The notes under the pieces are model-generated. The model was not told the origin of the DNA and did no database searches. It saw only the letters and a program-made list of their open reading frames with translations. Below, one piece after another: positions 23,592-36,320 of a DNA stretch of 64,000 nucleotides. How positions within the stretch are numbered: position 1 is the first letter of the stretch; every line of letters begins with the position of its first letter. Made by a program: the position numbers and the translations under genes. Origin of the DNA: Rotaria socialis (taxonomy: Eukaryota > Rotifera > Eurotatoria > Philodinida > Philodinidae); assembly GCA_905331475.1 (NCBI GenBank), contig CAJNYU010000767.1, positions 1-64,000 of the forward strand, read 5' to 3'.

Positions 23592-25705
23592 AATTAAAGT
23601 ACAATTTCTATTGAACACTGTTAATTATAATATTTAGGAATGTAAATGATATTATATCTCTCTCTATATAAATTTTAATAAAAGAAAGCCTGATTCTTTA
23701 ATGACGAAGAAAAGATATTCAAGTGGCCAATGAATACCATGAAAACAAAAGAAAACAATAAAGTAAAAGAGAAAGAGACGCGACTCGTTTTTATGTACCA
23801 TCTTTAGACAAGCGATTAATTTGAGTAGCATTTTTTTTATACAATATTTTACGAAGATGATTTAGTTCGTTTTGCCTTTTCACACACAACAGAAATCTTG
23901 TCAATAAATTAAACAGCAGTAGCAAAGAAGTCAGAAATCGAAAACTAATAGTTGAAAATATGGATGTTTTTGATGATAGTAAAAGTGGCACGACGCTTCG
24001 TCTATCTGGTTGGCCTCTTTTTTTTTTAAATTTGCAATATAACTTGAAGGACACGTAGTATCTCAGATGATAACAGTTGCATGACACAGCTACTACATTT
24101 TGCAGGCGCTTGTACTGAAGTAAAACAGTGACACATTGACGTACAAATTCAGTCATCCGAAATCTTCATTGATTTAGGATATGGAGTAACTTAAATAGTT
24201 AAATGCAAGTTTCAAGTATGGCACTACTGCCATATTAGTAAAATACTTGTATTTTAACAAATTTTAATATTATTTGACTATGCAGATGGAACGAATTTCA
24301 TCATCCTTTTTAACAAATAAAAACATTTTACGGAAGTATTTCCATGCTACAGATGATTCGAAAATCTGACTTGAAGAATATATTATTTTAATGTGCTAAG
24401 AAACAGTTTGCATGACTTTGAATCATAACATTGAATTTGTAAATAAAAAACAGAAACTATCAAATATTAAAATAAACTGGCATACATATATGATCCATGT
24501 AGCAATAAAGAACTGTCAAACAAATTTTAGACAAAGAGAAGAATAAGAAATCATTTCTATATGTTGCTATTACACACATGCAAGTTCTTCGTGTCTATGT
24601 TGTAGTGGAAATTAAAATTCAGTAGAATTTAAAATCCTACTAGTAGAAATTGAAATTTTAGTTTCTACTATAGGTAAAATTCAGTAGAATTTCAATTTCT
24701 ACTAGTAGAATTTTAATTTCTACTGCGACATCTATATCATTTAGATGGCAAAAATTAGATGATAATAATTAGTGGAACTAGAAAAGTGATAACCGCTCCT
24801 TGTTGCAAAATATGGTTTCATAAATCATTGCAATGCATTTCGATATCAAAGCGTGATGACATAATAACAAAAGATTTACAGAGATTATTTAAATTGTTTT
24901 TCTTTTTTTTCATTTACTGAGTTGTGTGAAAAAGAAATGAATAGTTATCTCATATATATATAGGTAAAAACTATCAATAATCAAAGTCAAAGTTTCTTTC
25001 GATGCATGTGACAAAAAAAGAAGTTAAATGTCAGACTGAATATTTAAAATCAGGATTGTTCAGTATTCCTGTATAGCAAATATATATGAAGGGAAGTAAT
25101 CGGCAACACAGAAAAGAATTATGACAATAAAACTAATCATTTTCGAATAATCAACATCTATTGAAAAGTTATCAATTGTAATGTGATGAGAGACAAATTT
25201 TTGTATTTAAAGTCTTTTCGTTTTTCGTATAGAGAAGAAAATATTATCAACAAGTACATCACAATAAACTCAAGTTATCATTGTGTTTTATTTCGTTCGT
25301 ACTCGTCAATAAAACTGCAGTTAAGTATTGAGAAGAGAAAATAATAAGGTGAAAAAGAAACGAAATTACATGTGGATATTTGTAATTTAATAGGTTATCT
25401 GACTGCATTAACGAAAGAACGCGAGATGCACAGAATAAATATGAAATGTTGGTGTCTCCTCGTTTCAACATGCTTTTTTATAATCAATACAATATTTGAT
25501 GACATTCACTGGTGATATAAAGCTTTATATCATACCTCGAGAGAAAAGAGCGTAGATATTTTGCATGCACTCTTGCCATTAATGTCTTTTCTAGACAAGT
25601 TTATCTTTCAATTTCAACGATAAAAACTATCGTGTATTCGTTAAGTATTTTATTATACTTTTTGTTTCAACATACGCTATTCAATTTCAACGATATCAAT
25701 TTGTG
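23592..25705. other. Intergenic, 2.1 kb, no gene seen apart from a palindromic element
   Basis: AT-rich. The minus-strand frame at 23791-24156 lacks recognisable features. Confidence 0.45.
24602..24726. mobile_element. Palindromic MITE, 125 bp
   Basis: The block is almost wholly self-complementary. GTAGTGGAAATTAAAATTC at the left end pairs with GAATTTTAATTTCTACTGC at the right, and internal copies of TAGTAGAAATTGAAATT extend the stem. No target duplication is clear. A related AGTAGAAATTAAAATT stretch occurs near 30212. Confidence 0.65.
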
Positions 25706-26857
25706 ATGAGCTCACCAACAAATCTAAACTTGCGGCATTTAGCTGATACTGTCGATCAACTTGCCGTACGATTATCATCTATTCAACCGTCTTCTCTTGA
25801 ACAACTTGAAGAGTGGCGTGAAACAGCATATCGTTCTATTGATGATTATTGTGACAAGAAACGTCATGAACTGATTGAAATGAAACAGGTACATCAAAGA
25901 AAAGAGCTTGATCATCTTCGACAAAAAGTAAATAATTTAATTGAAAAACATGATGATAAACAAGATCATTATGATTCAATTAATCATGATATTCAATTGG
26001 CAGAGATTAAAATAAATGAACTTGAGCATCTTCGATTAACGGTGCATAAATTGCCTATTGATGGTCATCTTATTGTTCGACGACATTTATTTCCTCTGCC
26101 TCATCCTTGCAGTACAATACATTTAAAAGTTGGTTTAGAAAGTGCTGTTGGTACTAATAATAAACATCTTCTTGTCGATCGCGAAGGTAGACATTTATGT
26201 TTATTGGATCGAAATTTAACTGTTGTTAAAGAAACATCATTTACCCATGATGGTATTCATGGTGCTTTTTGGGCATCAACAATAGCTCGATTTATTTTTA
26301 TTACTTTTAAAGAAATTTTATTACTTGATGAAACGACGATGAAGCTCGAGACTTGTCCTATTCCATGTAAAGTAGATTGGTGGAGAGGTACTTGCTCGGA
26401 AGATATTTTATTCTTATCGACAGTAGAATGGGGTTCATCGATTTATGAATTTAATCTTCGATCATCATTTAAAGCAGTCAAGGAATGGCATTCGCCTGTT
26501 ACCTGCAAAAAAGAAGAGATTGTATGTGATCTTAAGTACAATAGTGGTTTTCTTGCTATTCCAATTTTTAATAAACATAAAGTAGAGAGTCGTTTTGAAT
26601 TACGTTCAGCAGCTACACTTGAATGCATTTGGTCTGTTCGTGCTCATGGCCGTTGCCGTTGTTGTTCCATCGATATGGATCAATGGTTATTGATGGATCA
26701 TGATGATTGTCGATTCTTTCATATTTCAGCTGATGGAAAACTATTAGAAGCAGACAAGTATGATCAGCATGAACAACTCGAGGATATTATACCGTGGGGT
26801 AAAGATGATGTTGTTGTGTTGACAAAGAAGGGTATCAACTTACATAAGCTTAACTGA
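25706..26857 (+). CDS. Coiled-coil plus beta-propeller-like protein, unassigned
   Basis: An intronless 383-residue protein; the ATG at 25706 begins MSSPTNLNLR. Residues 1-115 are strongly helical and charged (EEWRETAYRSIDDYC, KKRHELIEMKQVHQRKEL), consistent with the coiled-coil half of a TRIM/B-box-like protein, but no RING or B-box cysteines precede it. From about residue 125 the sequence has regular beta-strand blocks (HLLVDREGRHLCLLDRNL, then IARFIFITFKEILLLD, ECIWSVRAHGRCRCCSIDMD, DDVVVLTKKGINLHKLN), suggesting a six- or seven-blade propeller of NHL/WD type. Such architecture is common in rotifer gene families. The role is unknown; protein binding is the most that can be said. Confidence 0.75.
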   Translation: MSSPTNLNLRHLADTVDQLAVRLSSIQPSSLEQLEEWRETAYRSIDDYCDKKRHELIEMKQVHQRKELDHLRQKVNNLIEKHDDKQDHYDSINHDIQLAEIKINELEHLRLTVHKLPIDGHLIVRRHLFPLPHPCSTIHLKVGLESAVGTNNKHLLVDREGRHLCLLDRNLTVVKETSFTHDGIHGAFWASTIARFIFITFKEILLLDETTMKLETCPIPCKVDWWRGTCSEDILFLSTVEWGSSIYEFNLRSSFKAVKEWHSPVTCKKEEIVCDLKYNSGFLAIPIFNKHKVESRFELRSAATLECIWSVRAHGRCRCCSIDMDQWLLMDHDDCRFFHISADGKLLEADKYDQHEQLEDIIPWGKDDVVVLTKKGINLHKLN

Positions 26858-29844
26858 AAGAGAACAGCTGCAACTAAACATTTTCTACATAATAAAACAA
26901 GTTCATAATATGTTTCCAAAGCTAAATTCAAGCCATCGATCTACGATTTACGAACATTAGCCATGTGTTTTCTGTCATTCTTCTTTTATTGATGAGCTTT
27001 GTTAAAACAAATAAATGATCATTCGAAAAAGAATTAATACGCTCAGTCTTATTTTGAAAGACTAATTTTTTGCAATTTTAAATCAAAATATATTTATTTT
27101 TAGAACAATTGACATACTCTATACAAGCTGTACCATATCAATTGAAAAACTGTTTTCAATTCTTTTTTAAATTTGACAGTGTATGCTCATACAATTACTA
27201 TGGTCAGACTGAATCATATAATTTATAGTATCTAAATCTGATCTTCGTTAAATGGTAGAAATTCTGAAAGTATAGCATTTGACGAGGATACTATGCGTTT
27301 ATTTTTCTTATCTCAATTTAAAAAGTCTCATATACATTAGATATCACATAAACAAAGGATAAAAACAACAGTTGCAATTGAGATTATTTTTTGCTACCTC
27401 AATCACATGAAAAAGTTACTTGTATTATTCATCATAGAATTACAAAAGAAAAAATTAATATAAAGAAAAACGTATCTTACCCATATTGAAATATGACATA
27501 TTTACAGTTATCTATGGTAATAATATCTTTTTAAATAATCCGTATCATGATTCTTATTTATTATAAGGGTAAAGTAATTATTGAGTCATTGTGAAGAATT
27601 GACAAGTTACTCTAACATGAGTAATAGATTAGTACAATTCAGTGACTTTTGATCTTTAGTAATTGCTCTTTCTATATTATACTCTCTACCTAACTATCTA
27701 TGAAAAACTCTATTCGTGAGCGTACTTCTTTCTATCTTTCAAATACTTACTGTTCATAGCATTGATCAACCAACATATATCTCGGTTATACTCATGACAA
27801 TACATGTTTTTAATATTTTTTAATCGAAATTTACTATAAGTGAATAAAGTATTAGATCCGTAATAAAGTTCAAATCGTTGCAGGGCAAAATGTAATCTCG
27901 GAATAATAGATAGAGACATGTATATCGTGCTAGTTAAATGTTTTTCTTTTTGATGGTTATCTTTAGAAAGTTTTTAATGTCAAATTTCTAAAAGTACTAC
28001 TATTGACACTGCTTGCTCATAATTCAAGGTTTCGACTCTGTTTTCGATTATGTACTGTATGAGTTGTGCAAGAAAAATATTACATTTTATCATCGAATGA
28101 ATTATTTTTGAAAAAGAAAATTAATTTACGCATTTCGTGCAATACTAGGCACTAAGAAAATTTTTCTCTTGTTTCCATGGTGAACACTGCAGTTTATATG
28201 TTTAATTATTAGAATGATTATTCTCTTTCTCCTTTGGACACTCTTTTCTTCTTATTTGCTTGATATTTCTAGATCTTAAAGATTGTTCTCAACAAGTCTA
28301 ACAGGTTTTCGTGCACAAGAGAACTTCAGGAAATGAGATCTACTGTATGATGTATAATTCATAGAGAATAAACAAGAAATAAATGCATTGTTCGTACGAA
28401 TGCTCATTTTTTAATAATAATCATAGTTAGTAAAGTTTCGAATTGAATATACCCCATATTATCTTAATAAATATTAAAATAGATGCTCCATGTTTTAATT
28501 TACAACGTTGAGGAACACAATTTTCAGTAAGTCTATTTCATTTTGGAGATTTTAGATCTTTTAATAACTTTTTTCTTAAGATCAATATATATATATAGAT
28601 CAAAAAAATTTGATTTTTTTTATAAAAGAATTTTCCTTATTGATTTCGGAAGATGGATAATATTAGAAGGTGCAAAAATTTTTGTCATAAATTAGTCGAA
28701 AAAAGTATTTTACTTGTGGCAGTGCTAAAGTGAAAAGTCTATTTAATGATTGACTTATGTGGACAATGAATTTTTGTTTAGACATCCGAAAATGACTCAT
28801 GCAATATATGATCGAATCGATGAGTCATATTTTATTTTTATAGTCTAGCAGATAGACGAACGAATAGAAAACAAACTAGATGTTTCTATTCTATCATCGT
28901 TAATGACCAAGGTGTGTGTGCGTGTGAACCCCATCCCCCTCAATATTCGAAAAATTGTGTTACATTGTATTTAACAAAATGAAACTTATACTATGTTAAA
29001 CACGATTTTATAAGTCACTCTCTCTCTCAGTGTTGTCAGATGTGAAACTCGAGAATCCAGAATTCAAATCTCAAATCCTGTACAACTGCGGCGAACTCTG
29101 AAAAATCCAAGAATCCCGGAAAAGCTAGAATAAATCCCAAAAAAATATTGATAAATCCCGAAATAACCCAAAAAATTCTGAGAACCCAGAAAGAACCCTG
29201 CAAAAATCTCGGAAAAATTTTTAAATTTGAAAGACCCGGCAACAATAGCTACTCACCCCAGAAACTTTGGAAAATAAGAGTGTTAGTTTAAATTTGTTTT
29301 TTTCCGGATCTAGTTGAGAATATTTAACAGAACAAAGATCGATACTATAATTAAAAGTAAATTATACACATTGTGTTGTTAGGTAACTTTTATGCCGATA
29401 GATAGCTGTATGAAAAAAAATATATAGTTTTTATATATTTGTTAAGCTACGAAGTGATATTAAATTTCAACTATTGTTACACAATCTAATGTTCATGCAT
29501 TTCATTTTCACATACTTTATAGTGTTCATACATGTAATAAAGTTCACTTGTATAAATAAAACATTAACAACAATATATGGTACAGATTTTTTGATAAATC
29601 TCTTCTATTTCATGACGACGCTCAATATTGAGTAAATGAGAGTACAGAATAGATTTAGTTAATTTTTTTTCGAAACAGTAAGGCCAATAATTTATTCAAT
29701 GATTATATTTGATAAACTTTTTCTATGATTAAAAGATTAAAACCAACAGACGAGCAACATATATATATATATATATGTTTGATTTTTCTATCTATCAAAG
29801 TCGATCTTTACTATTATTCTTCACACATACCACTTTATTTAGAT
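26858..29844. other. Intergenic, 3 kb, no gene seen
   Basis: AT-rich, apart from a repeat block at 29040-29245 listed separately. Confidence 0.45.
29040..29245. repeat. Degenerate tandem repeat with AATCCCGAAA-like units
   Basis: About ten irregular copies of a 15-25 bp unit containing AATCCCGAA, AACCCAGAAA or AATCTCGGAAA follow each other. The open minus-strand frame at 29036-29245 (Phe/Leu/Gly-rich) is a by-product of this repeat and is not called as a gene. Confidence 0.55.
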
Positions 29845-32283
29845 ATGATTACATATAATATCACACATGTCTCACTTTTTTTCTTTCTTTTTTACATGGT
29901 TGTCAATGTAATCAGTTCACCACAAACTATTGTAACAGCAACTACTCACGACAACGATAAACAACATAGTATGACTTCAAATGAAATCTTTGGTAAGTTT
30001 CTCTAATACTGTCTTAATTAATTAGTCAAGATATCCTAGATGTAAATATTGAACTTATTAGAATTACTGTCACTTCATTCAGTTGTTCAAATAGAGACAT
30101 TTGGTGACCGTTCAATTCGTCGTATATAAGGGAAAGAGTATCACATTAATTGGATTAAGCGAATTTGTTTAGTTTGTTTTTCAATTAAACATAAATGTGT
30201 ATGTTATAATTAGTAGAAATTAAAATTATATTAGGAAAAATTTTAATTTTTTTCCTAGGAAACTTTGAGATATTTTTGTTAGCAAGAATAAAACTTCGAT
30301 TTTTCCTAGGACAGCTTTAAATCCTCTTAAATCATAATTTCTATAGCAACATAAACTTTTTTAAAAGATGATCAGATCTCTCCAGGGATACTCGATTCTC
30401 TTTCTGCAAACAAGTGATTCAGTTGCCTAAAAATGACTTAAAAGTTATTCTTCGATCACAATGTCAATAGTCTGCTATTATATGTGGCTCAAATCCAGTC
30501 TTTCACACAGTCTTGTATTAAAATTTTGAAGTAAGAAACTCAAGAAATGAAGCCAAATGTAAGCTTTATTGATCTGTATGATTTGCTTAGTACTCGATGG
30601 AATAATTCTTCGTGATTTGAAAAACTGTTAAATCATGGAATAAAGTAATCTTATAACTTGATTTGTTTTATATATCAATTTTTAGACGAACCATTAAAGT
30701 TTAAAAGGATCAATTTTGTCTAGAAATAAGTTTTAAAAAATTTCAAGCTAAAAATACTAATTTTTGAAATACAAAATGACGAGGAAATCACATTTTAATT
30801 CAAAAGCTTTAATTGAATTTTTAGTTGAATTTTGTGTTAAACTTTATTTTGAGTTAATATAAATTTAAAATAAATCAAGTTCAAATCAGCAGCTCTGTTC
30901 TCTTTTTTGATAAAAACAAATAAATAACAGAAACAATCTGATTATTGTAAGTGAAAGCATTTTTTTGAGTCACTAATGGGAAAAACAAACTAAACAGAAT
31001 TACTTAATCCAAGTAATGTACTCTTTCATTTATGTGCAACGAACTGATCGCAACGAATTGTACTAGCGCCAGACATTTCGCTCTGATCGATTTTGTTTGA
31101 ACCGAAATATCTCAGAATAACTTTGAATTGTAGTTCCAAATGACATTTTATCTCGTTAAACTAAACTGAAAACTATGGCTTTTAATTAAAATTCAAAGAT
31201 TGTTTAGATTTATCATCATTGCGTCGTCGATTCGCTTCTCTTGCTATTTCATGTATTCATCGTGAATATCCAAACAAAATCGCTCATGTTCTTACGTCCG
31301 ATGCCGATATTCAAGCTCCGCATAATTTAACACCTGCATTTTTTGGTTGCTTCGATTGGCATTCAGCTGTGCATGGCCATTGGCTTTTAGCACGTCTCGG
31401 TCGCATTGACAAAAATCTTACTTATGAATGCCGCCAAGCACTTAGAAAAAGTTTAACAAAAGAAAAACTTCAAGATGAAGTAAAATATTTAAGTTGCGAA
31501 CAACGCCAAACTTTCGAGCGACCTTATGGTTTAGCATGGCTCTTACAATTGGTTATGGAGTTAGATGAATGGACGCAAGAAGAAATTGAAGTTTGCTATT
31601 GTCTAAATAGGGACAAAATAGAATAGTTTTCGCTTTTATAGAGTTCTGAAGAAATTCTTGAGTGGCGTGAAAATATTCGTTCACTTGAATTGCTCGTCGT
31701 CAATCGTTTATCGTCGTGGCTTCCAAAACTATCGTACCCTATTCGTAGTGGTGAGCATAGTCAAACAGCTTTTGCACTTGGTCTATCTCTTGATTATGCT
31801 CGTCGTGTCAACAATTCAATATTTGCACAACTTATCGAACAAAATTCGTTGAGATTCTTCTTTTCAGACAAATTATATCCATTTACTTATGAGCCATCAG
31901 GTGAAGATTTTCTTTCGGCTGGTCTTGCTGAAGCTGATCTAATGCGGCGTGTTATGACCAAGAATAATTACGAATTTTTACAATGGTTTAATGAATTTTT
32001 ACCTTTTGCAAATCTGTCATCAAGCCTCGAGCCTCCATCAATCCTAGATCCAACCGATCCGAAGTTAATTCATTTAGCTGGATTATGTCTTAGTCGAGCA
32101 TGGATGTTAGAAGGAATTATTCAAGCATTACCAGAAAATACTGAACAACGCAATCAATTGTATGAATTACATAGAAGAAATGCACAAGCAGGTTTAACAG
32201 CTATCGATGAAAGTCATTATGAAGGAGGGCATTGGCTTGGTACTTTTGCTGTATATTTAATAACACAGCGAGGAATTAATTGA
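29845..32283 (+). CDS. Secreted DUF2891-family protein, three exons
   Basis: Exons 29845-29992, 31208-31590 and 31642-32283 join in frame (phases 1 and 0), giving 390 residues. Exon 1 encodes a hydrophobic N-terminus (MITYNITHVSLFFFLFYMVV...) that looks like a signal peptide, followed by a Thr-rich linker. Exons 2 and 3 carry the DUF2891 domain (PF11199): HREYPNKIAHVLTSDAD, PAFFGCFDWHSAVHGHWLLA, PYGLAWLLQL, WLPKLSYPIRSGEHSQTAFA and HYEGGHWLGTFAVYL. Conserved His, Asp and Trp residues (DWHSAVHGHW, GGHW) suggest an enzyme, but no activity is established for the family. DUF2891 is mainly bacterial, so this looks like an acquired gene that has gained introns. The first intron (1,215 bp) is unusually long here; a different first exon cannot be excluded. 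The second (51 bp) is needed to remove an in-frame stop. Confidence 0.8.
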
Positions 32284-34490
32284 AGCAGAAATTAAAAAAC
32301 TATAGTGATAAAGAAACAAAAAAAACGTATATCATTATTAATCATTATTGTTTTTCAGATGGCTTAAAAACCGAAAAAACTGTAATCGGCTATTCCTGTT
32401 TTCTTTTCTTTTCAAGCGATATAAAACATAGAAAACTATTATCTGTTGAAAATCATAATAAACTCTACACATTTTTGAAAACAGAAGAAAAAGAATTTAG
32501 ACGGTTCACGCATTATAGTTTTTATCAATTCAAAGAACATATTGAAGAACATAATGTCTATTTCTGCGATACTCAACAAGTTTCGACGAGAATTTAGCTA
32601 CTGAATCATATAGATATTCACAGATATGCTGTATTATCATGATTAATTTGTATGCTCATTCAGTCAATGAAATTATTTTCATAACACAATCGAAACTCTA
32701 ATATTTAGCCTATTTTTATTTGGTGAACTATAATCATTGTATCAAGCCTAGAAGTATCTATTACAAATAGCTTATTGTGAGCGTCATCAATGTAGTTTCA
32801 GAGTGGAAAACAGAATAAATATTTTCTCGCGCTAATTTGTGTCCTGCCAGTAACACAGTGTAGTTCATATTCCGTAAATCATTGAAACAATTTGTAGAAT
32901 ATGCGAAATAGGATGTAACTATCGTTGAATTTGAGAAAAATCATTTTTACTGTCGAAGTCCATAATTAGTCAACAAATGACTAACTCGTTTCATATGATT
33001 TACAAGTGAAAGTCATGATTAATTCCATCATTTTGATACTATTATTTTATCTGCATAGTGTGACAAATTTTCATCGTATGAATTATGTTTTGGGAAGTAA
33101 ATAATTGAGAAGATCTAGTTTATGATTAGACCCTTAATATGGGGACTATTTTTGGATTGAAATCAAAATTTTCGTTATCCTTTCATAGTATGAAGTTATT
33201 GGCTCTAATTTTGAGTCGAAATCAAAGATTGTTTTTTATTTAAACTCCGGTCGACAACAAAATCATAACAGAAGGTCTCTTCGCCTATATTTTAACGATA
33301 GCACGTTGTTTAACAACAACTTATTAATTATGTATGCCGAACTATTATAAGTTCTATTATAGTACGATTTCAAAAGATCCTGTTGCATGTTAGTCTCTTT
33401 TGAAAAGAAAAAGAGTCTTTAAAGAACTACTAATTTCCTCTTTACTCGCTATAAAAGAATCGTACATGCGATAAATTTTTATGAAAAGTATATATCAACC
33501 GTACGAAACACTGAAGTAATTAATTAGTTTGCGCGAGCAAACAATATTAAAAATATAAGGATCAAATTTTGGTACTTTTTTAAAAGATCATCATTATTTT
33601 CGGCCTATTTATCGTTGCTAAGAAATAATAGAAACACGTTAAATTTTTGGTGTAAAATTCTTATTTTATAAAAGACTTTCTACAATATTTATCTATCATC
33701 TTCGTTCGATGATTTATTATTTGTAGTAGATAGTTTATGTAAAGTTGTGAAAAATAGATCAACAGCGAGTAAAAACAATTAAACTGTTAAAAATTGATGA
33801 ATTGAAGATAGATTCAACGCTATTCATTTCTTGTGTGAATGACAGTGTATAAATGCTTGTAACTCATATAAAGTATAAATCTAATTTACATGCATAGAAT
33901 GAATATACAAAAAGATTAATGAAAGAGTTTATAATGAACCTTTTCGGTGCCTATTGTAAGATCACGCCAATGCATTTTCTAAGTTCTCGTTGTTTCTCGG
34001 TGAACTTTCTACGACGACATATTTCTTGATTCATTTTTAGAATTTAAAAACAATCTTATTTTGATAGCTGTGCAAGTTCTTCAGTTGTTCCAAAAAAAGG
34101 ATGAAGCACATTAGATTTTTGCAAGCAATTATTATATCGAATCGGCAGCATCAAGTAAAAAAGATTCTTTTCGTCTCTATTTTCCAGTATTTAGTGAGAT
34201 CAAGTTTGTCTGATCTGTAGTGTGTGCATTTGGTTTTTGACGTGTCGGATGGCGTGAGTTTACTAGCAGCAAATCTTCAAGCCGACTATGTGATTTATCT
34301 GGAAAATCTCAAGCAGGATTATATGCATTAAATGTTATCTTTGAAAAGAAGGGATCATTCAAGTAGAATGTATATCCGTGATGAATGATTTAGGCAATAC
34401 TTGATTATCGATGCACATATAAAACATAGTGCAAAAAAAGGAGGCAAGAATCACACTGTAGTTCAAGTCAGATTCTTTGTATGTGAATAA
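32284..34490. other. Intergenic, 2.2 kb, no gene seen
   Basis: AT-rich. The 32280-32597 frame directly after the DUF2891 stop has no recognisable domain and is probably 3' untranslated sequence. Confidence 0.45.
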
Positions 34491-36320
34491 GAATCATTCA
34501 ACATATCTTTCAATTATTCGTCTATCAGTAATGTTGGCGTATCTTCTGATGATCCTTTATTTTGGCGTCTTCCAACACCTGCTGATTGTAAGACAGTAAG
34601 AATTATTGGTATACTATTATATCTTGCTGCTTATACTGGTTTAATGCTTAATGGTTCACTTTTCGCTAGTTTTGTTCGACATACAGCATTGCGTACACCA
34701 CCAAATATTTTTATTATGTTTATTTCGGATGTTGGTATTTTTGCTTGTTATGCTAATATGCTACTATCGGGTTCTTCGTCTATATTTTTTTACTGGTTGT
34801 AAGGCGTACAGGATGTCAAATAGAGGGTTTAGCAGCATTTCTTTATGGAACTACGAGTTCTTATCTACTCTGCACAGTAAGTCTTAGTCGATGTTACATT
34901 GTTGTTAGGCCATTCAATGCCAAAGATGTTACAGTAAGTTTGCATTTCTTTTTGAACCAAAGAAACAGGAAGAAAATTATAAATACTTTAGGTTATGAAA
35001 TGTATTGTCATCTCGTGCGCTGCCGTATTGGTTTCACTGATTTGGACTATATTGCCACTTGTTGGATGGAATGAATGTACCATAGAAGCTAATATGATAT
35101 TTTTGTCTTCAAGTTTGTCTCAGAGTTGGAACCGGCCGGTCATCACCGATTTTTGCTGGTTGAAATTTTTTTTTATAGATCTGTCATTTTTTTCCTTGCA
35201 AAAGCTATTAATAACAATTTTTCATGCTTTTATCAGTAACCGTTGAATTTCATGAAAAAAAAATGTTTCATTGTTGAAAAATAAAATAAAATCCCTATTT
35301 CCTGGGTCTAATCTATTTCATAACATTATTTTTAAAGATTGAATTTAATTTGAAATATTATTCGGCGAGAAATGCTAGGCCTTTTCCGAATTATTAGGTA
35401 CTACAAAGAAATTTCGCCTGTCATTCATTTTTTATGTGAAAAAAATATTGTAAACTTGCCGGTTTTCCCCGGTTTGGAAAATGTTTTGGATCGGCCGGAC
35501 CGGACCGGTCTTAAAATTTTAGACCGGCTGCAACTCTGGTTTGTCTGCTGAATTTTTTCTCTTTGGATAAATAACAAAAAAGACACAATCTTTTTATTTC
35601 TTATGATAACATCATTTCTTTTATTTTTGAAATTACAGTTAATTTTAGAATCTATTCTAATAATCAAAGTGTAATTATTTCTTCAACCTATTTATAGGAA
35701 ACTCGTACATCATGTTGTACAAATTTGTATGATCGACGTCGCTTATATATTTCGTTTAGTATAGCTATTTTTGTGTTCGTTTATTGTTTACCTTTGGTCA
35801 TTCTTCTCACAGCAAATTCGATTATTTATCTTGAATTTAAACGTATGCGTGACAAAATAGCTCATGGTGCCAAAGCAGAATTAAGTCAAAAACGAATTGA
35901 CATGGAAAGACGTATTCTAAAAAGTAAGACATCAAAGTAGCTATTCTAGCTATAGATTCCCTAAGATTTATCAAATAAATCTTAAACAAAATGAAAACTT
36001 TGAAGAAAAATTGTAGTATACTTTGTGTTTTATTCATAGGCATTGTAATAACAATGTTTGACTTTATTTTCATCTGGACATCATATGCAGTAGCATTCTT
36101 CATTTCGGTATTCAGTGGAAGTAATTATACTACACCACCCATGGGGAAATTTATGTCTGCATGTTTCGCTAAAACATCTGTTGTATGAATTCCATTACTG
36201 TAGATGAGTACGCCAACTCAAGTTCGATTTCGTTTAGTAGATGTGACTGCATTAGACAGAATGTCGGCAACTACTAGTGTTGCAGGAGAGGCATCGAAGG
36301 CAGCTGCTGCAGCTAGGTAA
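34491..36320 (+). pseudogene. Opsin (rhodopsin-family GPCR) pseudogene
   Basis: Pieces of all seven opsin helices are found in order. TM1-TM2: YTGLMLNGSLFASFVRHTAL, RTPPNIFIMFISDVGI. TM3: CQIEGLAAFLYG... SRCYIVVRPF. TM4: TILPLVGWNE, then ECL2 RTSC at 35707. TM5 is in 35698-35923. TM6-TM7 (IWTSYAVAFF, then FAKTS) are in about 36006-36188, followed by a C-terminal tail ending at 36320. The retinal-binding lysine (AAA at 36171-36173) and both disulphide cysteines persist. Breaks: TAA at 34800, a one-base deletion near 34812, TGA at 36186, and TAG at 36201 where the Tyr of NPxxY should be; the Asn of that motif is Ile. The (D/E)RY motif reads SRC. No in-frame start ATG is seen. The intron at about 35088-35697 starts with GC and holds a hAT MITE. 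The opsin subclass was not determined. Confidence 0.85.
35121..35538. mobile_element. hAT-type MITE (418 bp) inside the opsin pseudogene
   Basis: Terminal inverted repeats are CAGAGTTGGAACCGG on the left and CAGAGTTGCAGCCGGTC read in from the right. An exact 8-bp target duplication GTTTGTCT lies at 35113-35120 and 35539-35546. This matches the hAT superfamily. The interior contains GC-rich CCGGTC motifs and no transposase frame. It sits in the proposed intron between opsin TM4 and TM5. Confidence 0.85.

Noticed and set aside
23791..24156. 121-codon minus-strand frame behind the Sec14-like gene
   Set aside because: No domain, signal or homologous pattern; composition follows AT-rich noncoding sequence.
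29036..29245. 69-codon minus-strand frame, Phe/Leu-rich
   Set aside because: It lies entirely within a degenerate AATCCCGAA-type tandem repeat, which explains the periodic composition.
34651..34887. Separate 78-codon gene in the opsin region
   Set aside because: It is a frame shadow created by the one-base deletion in the opsin relic.
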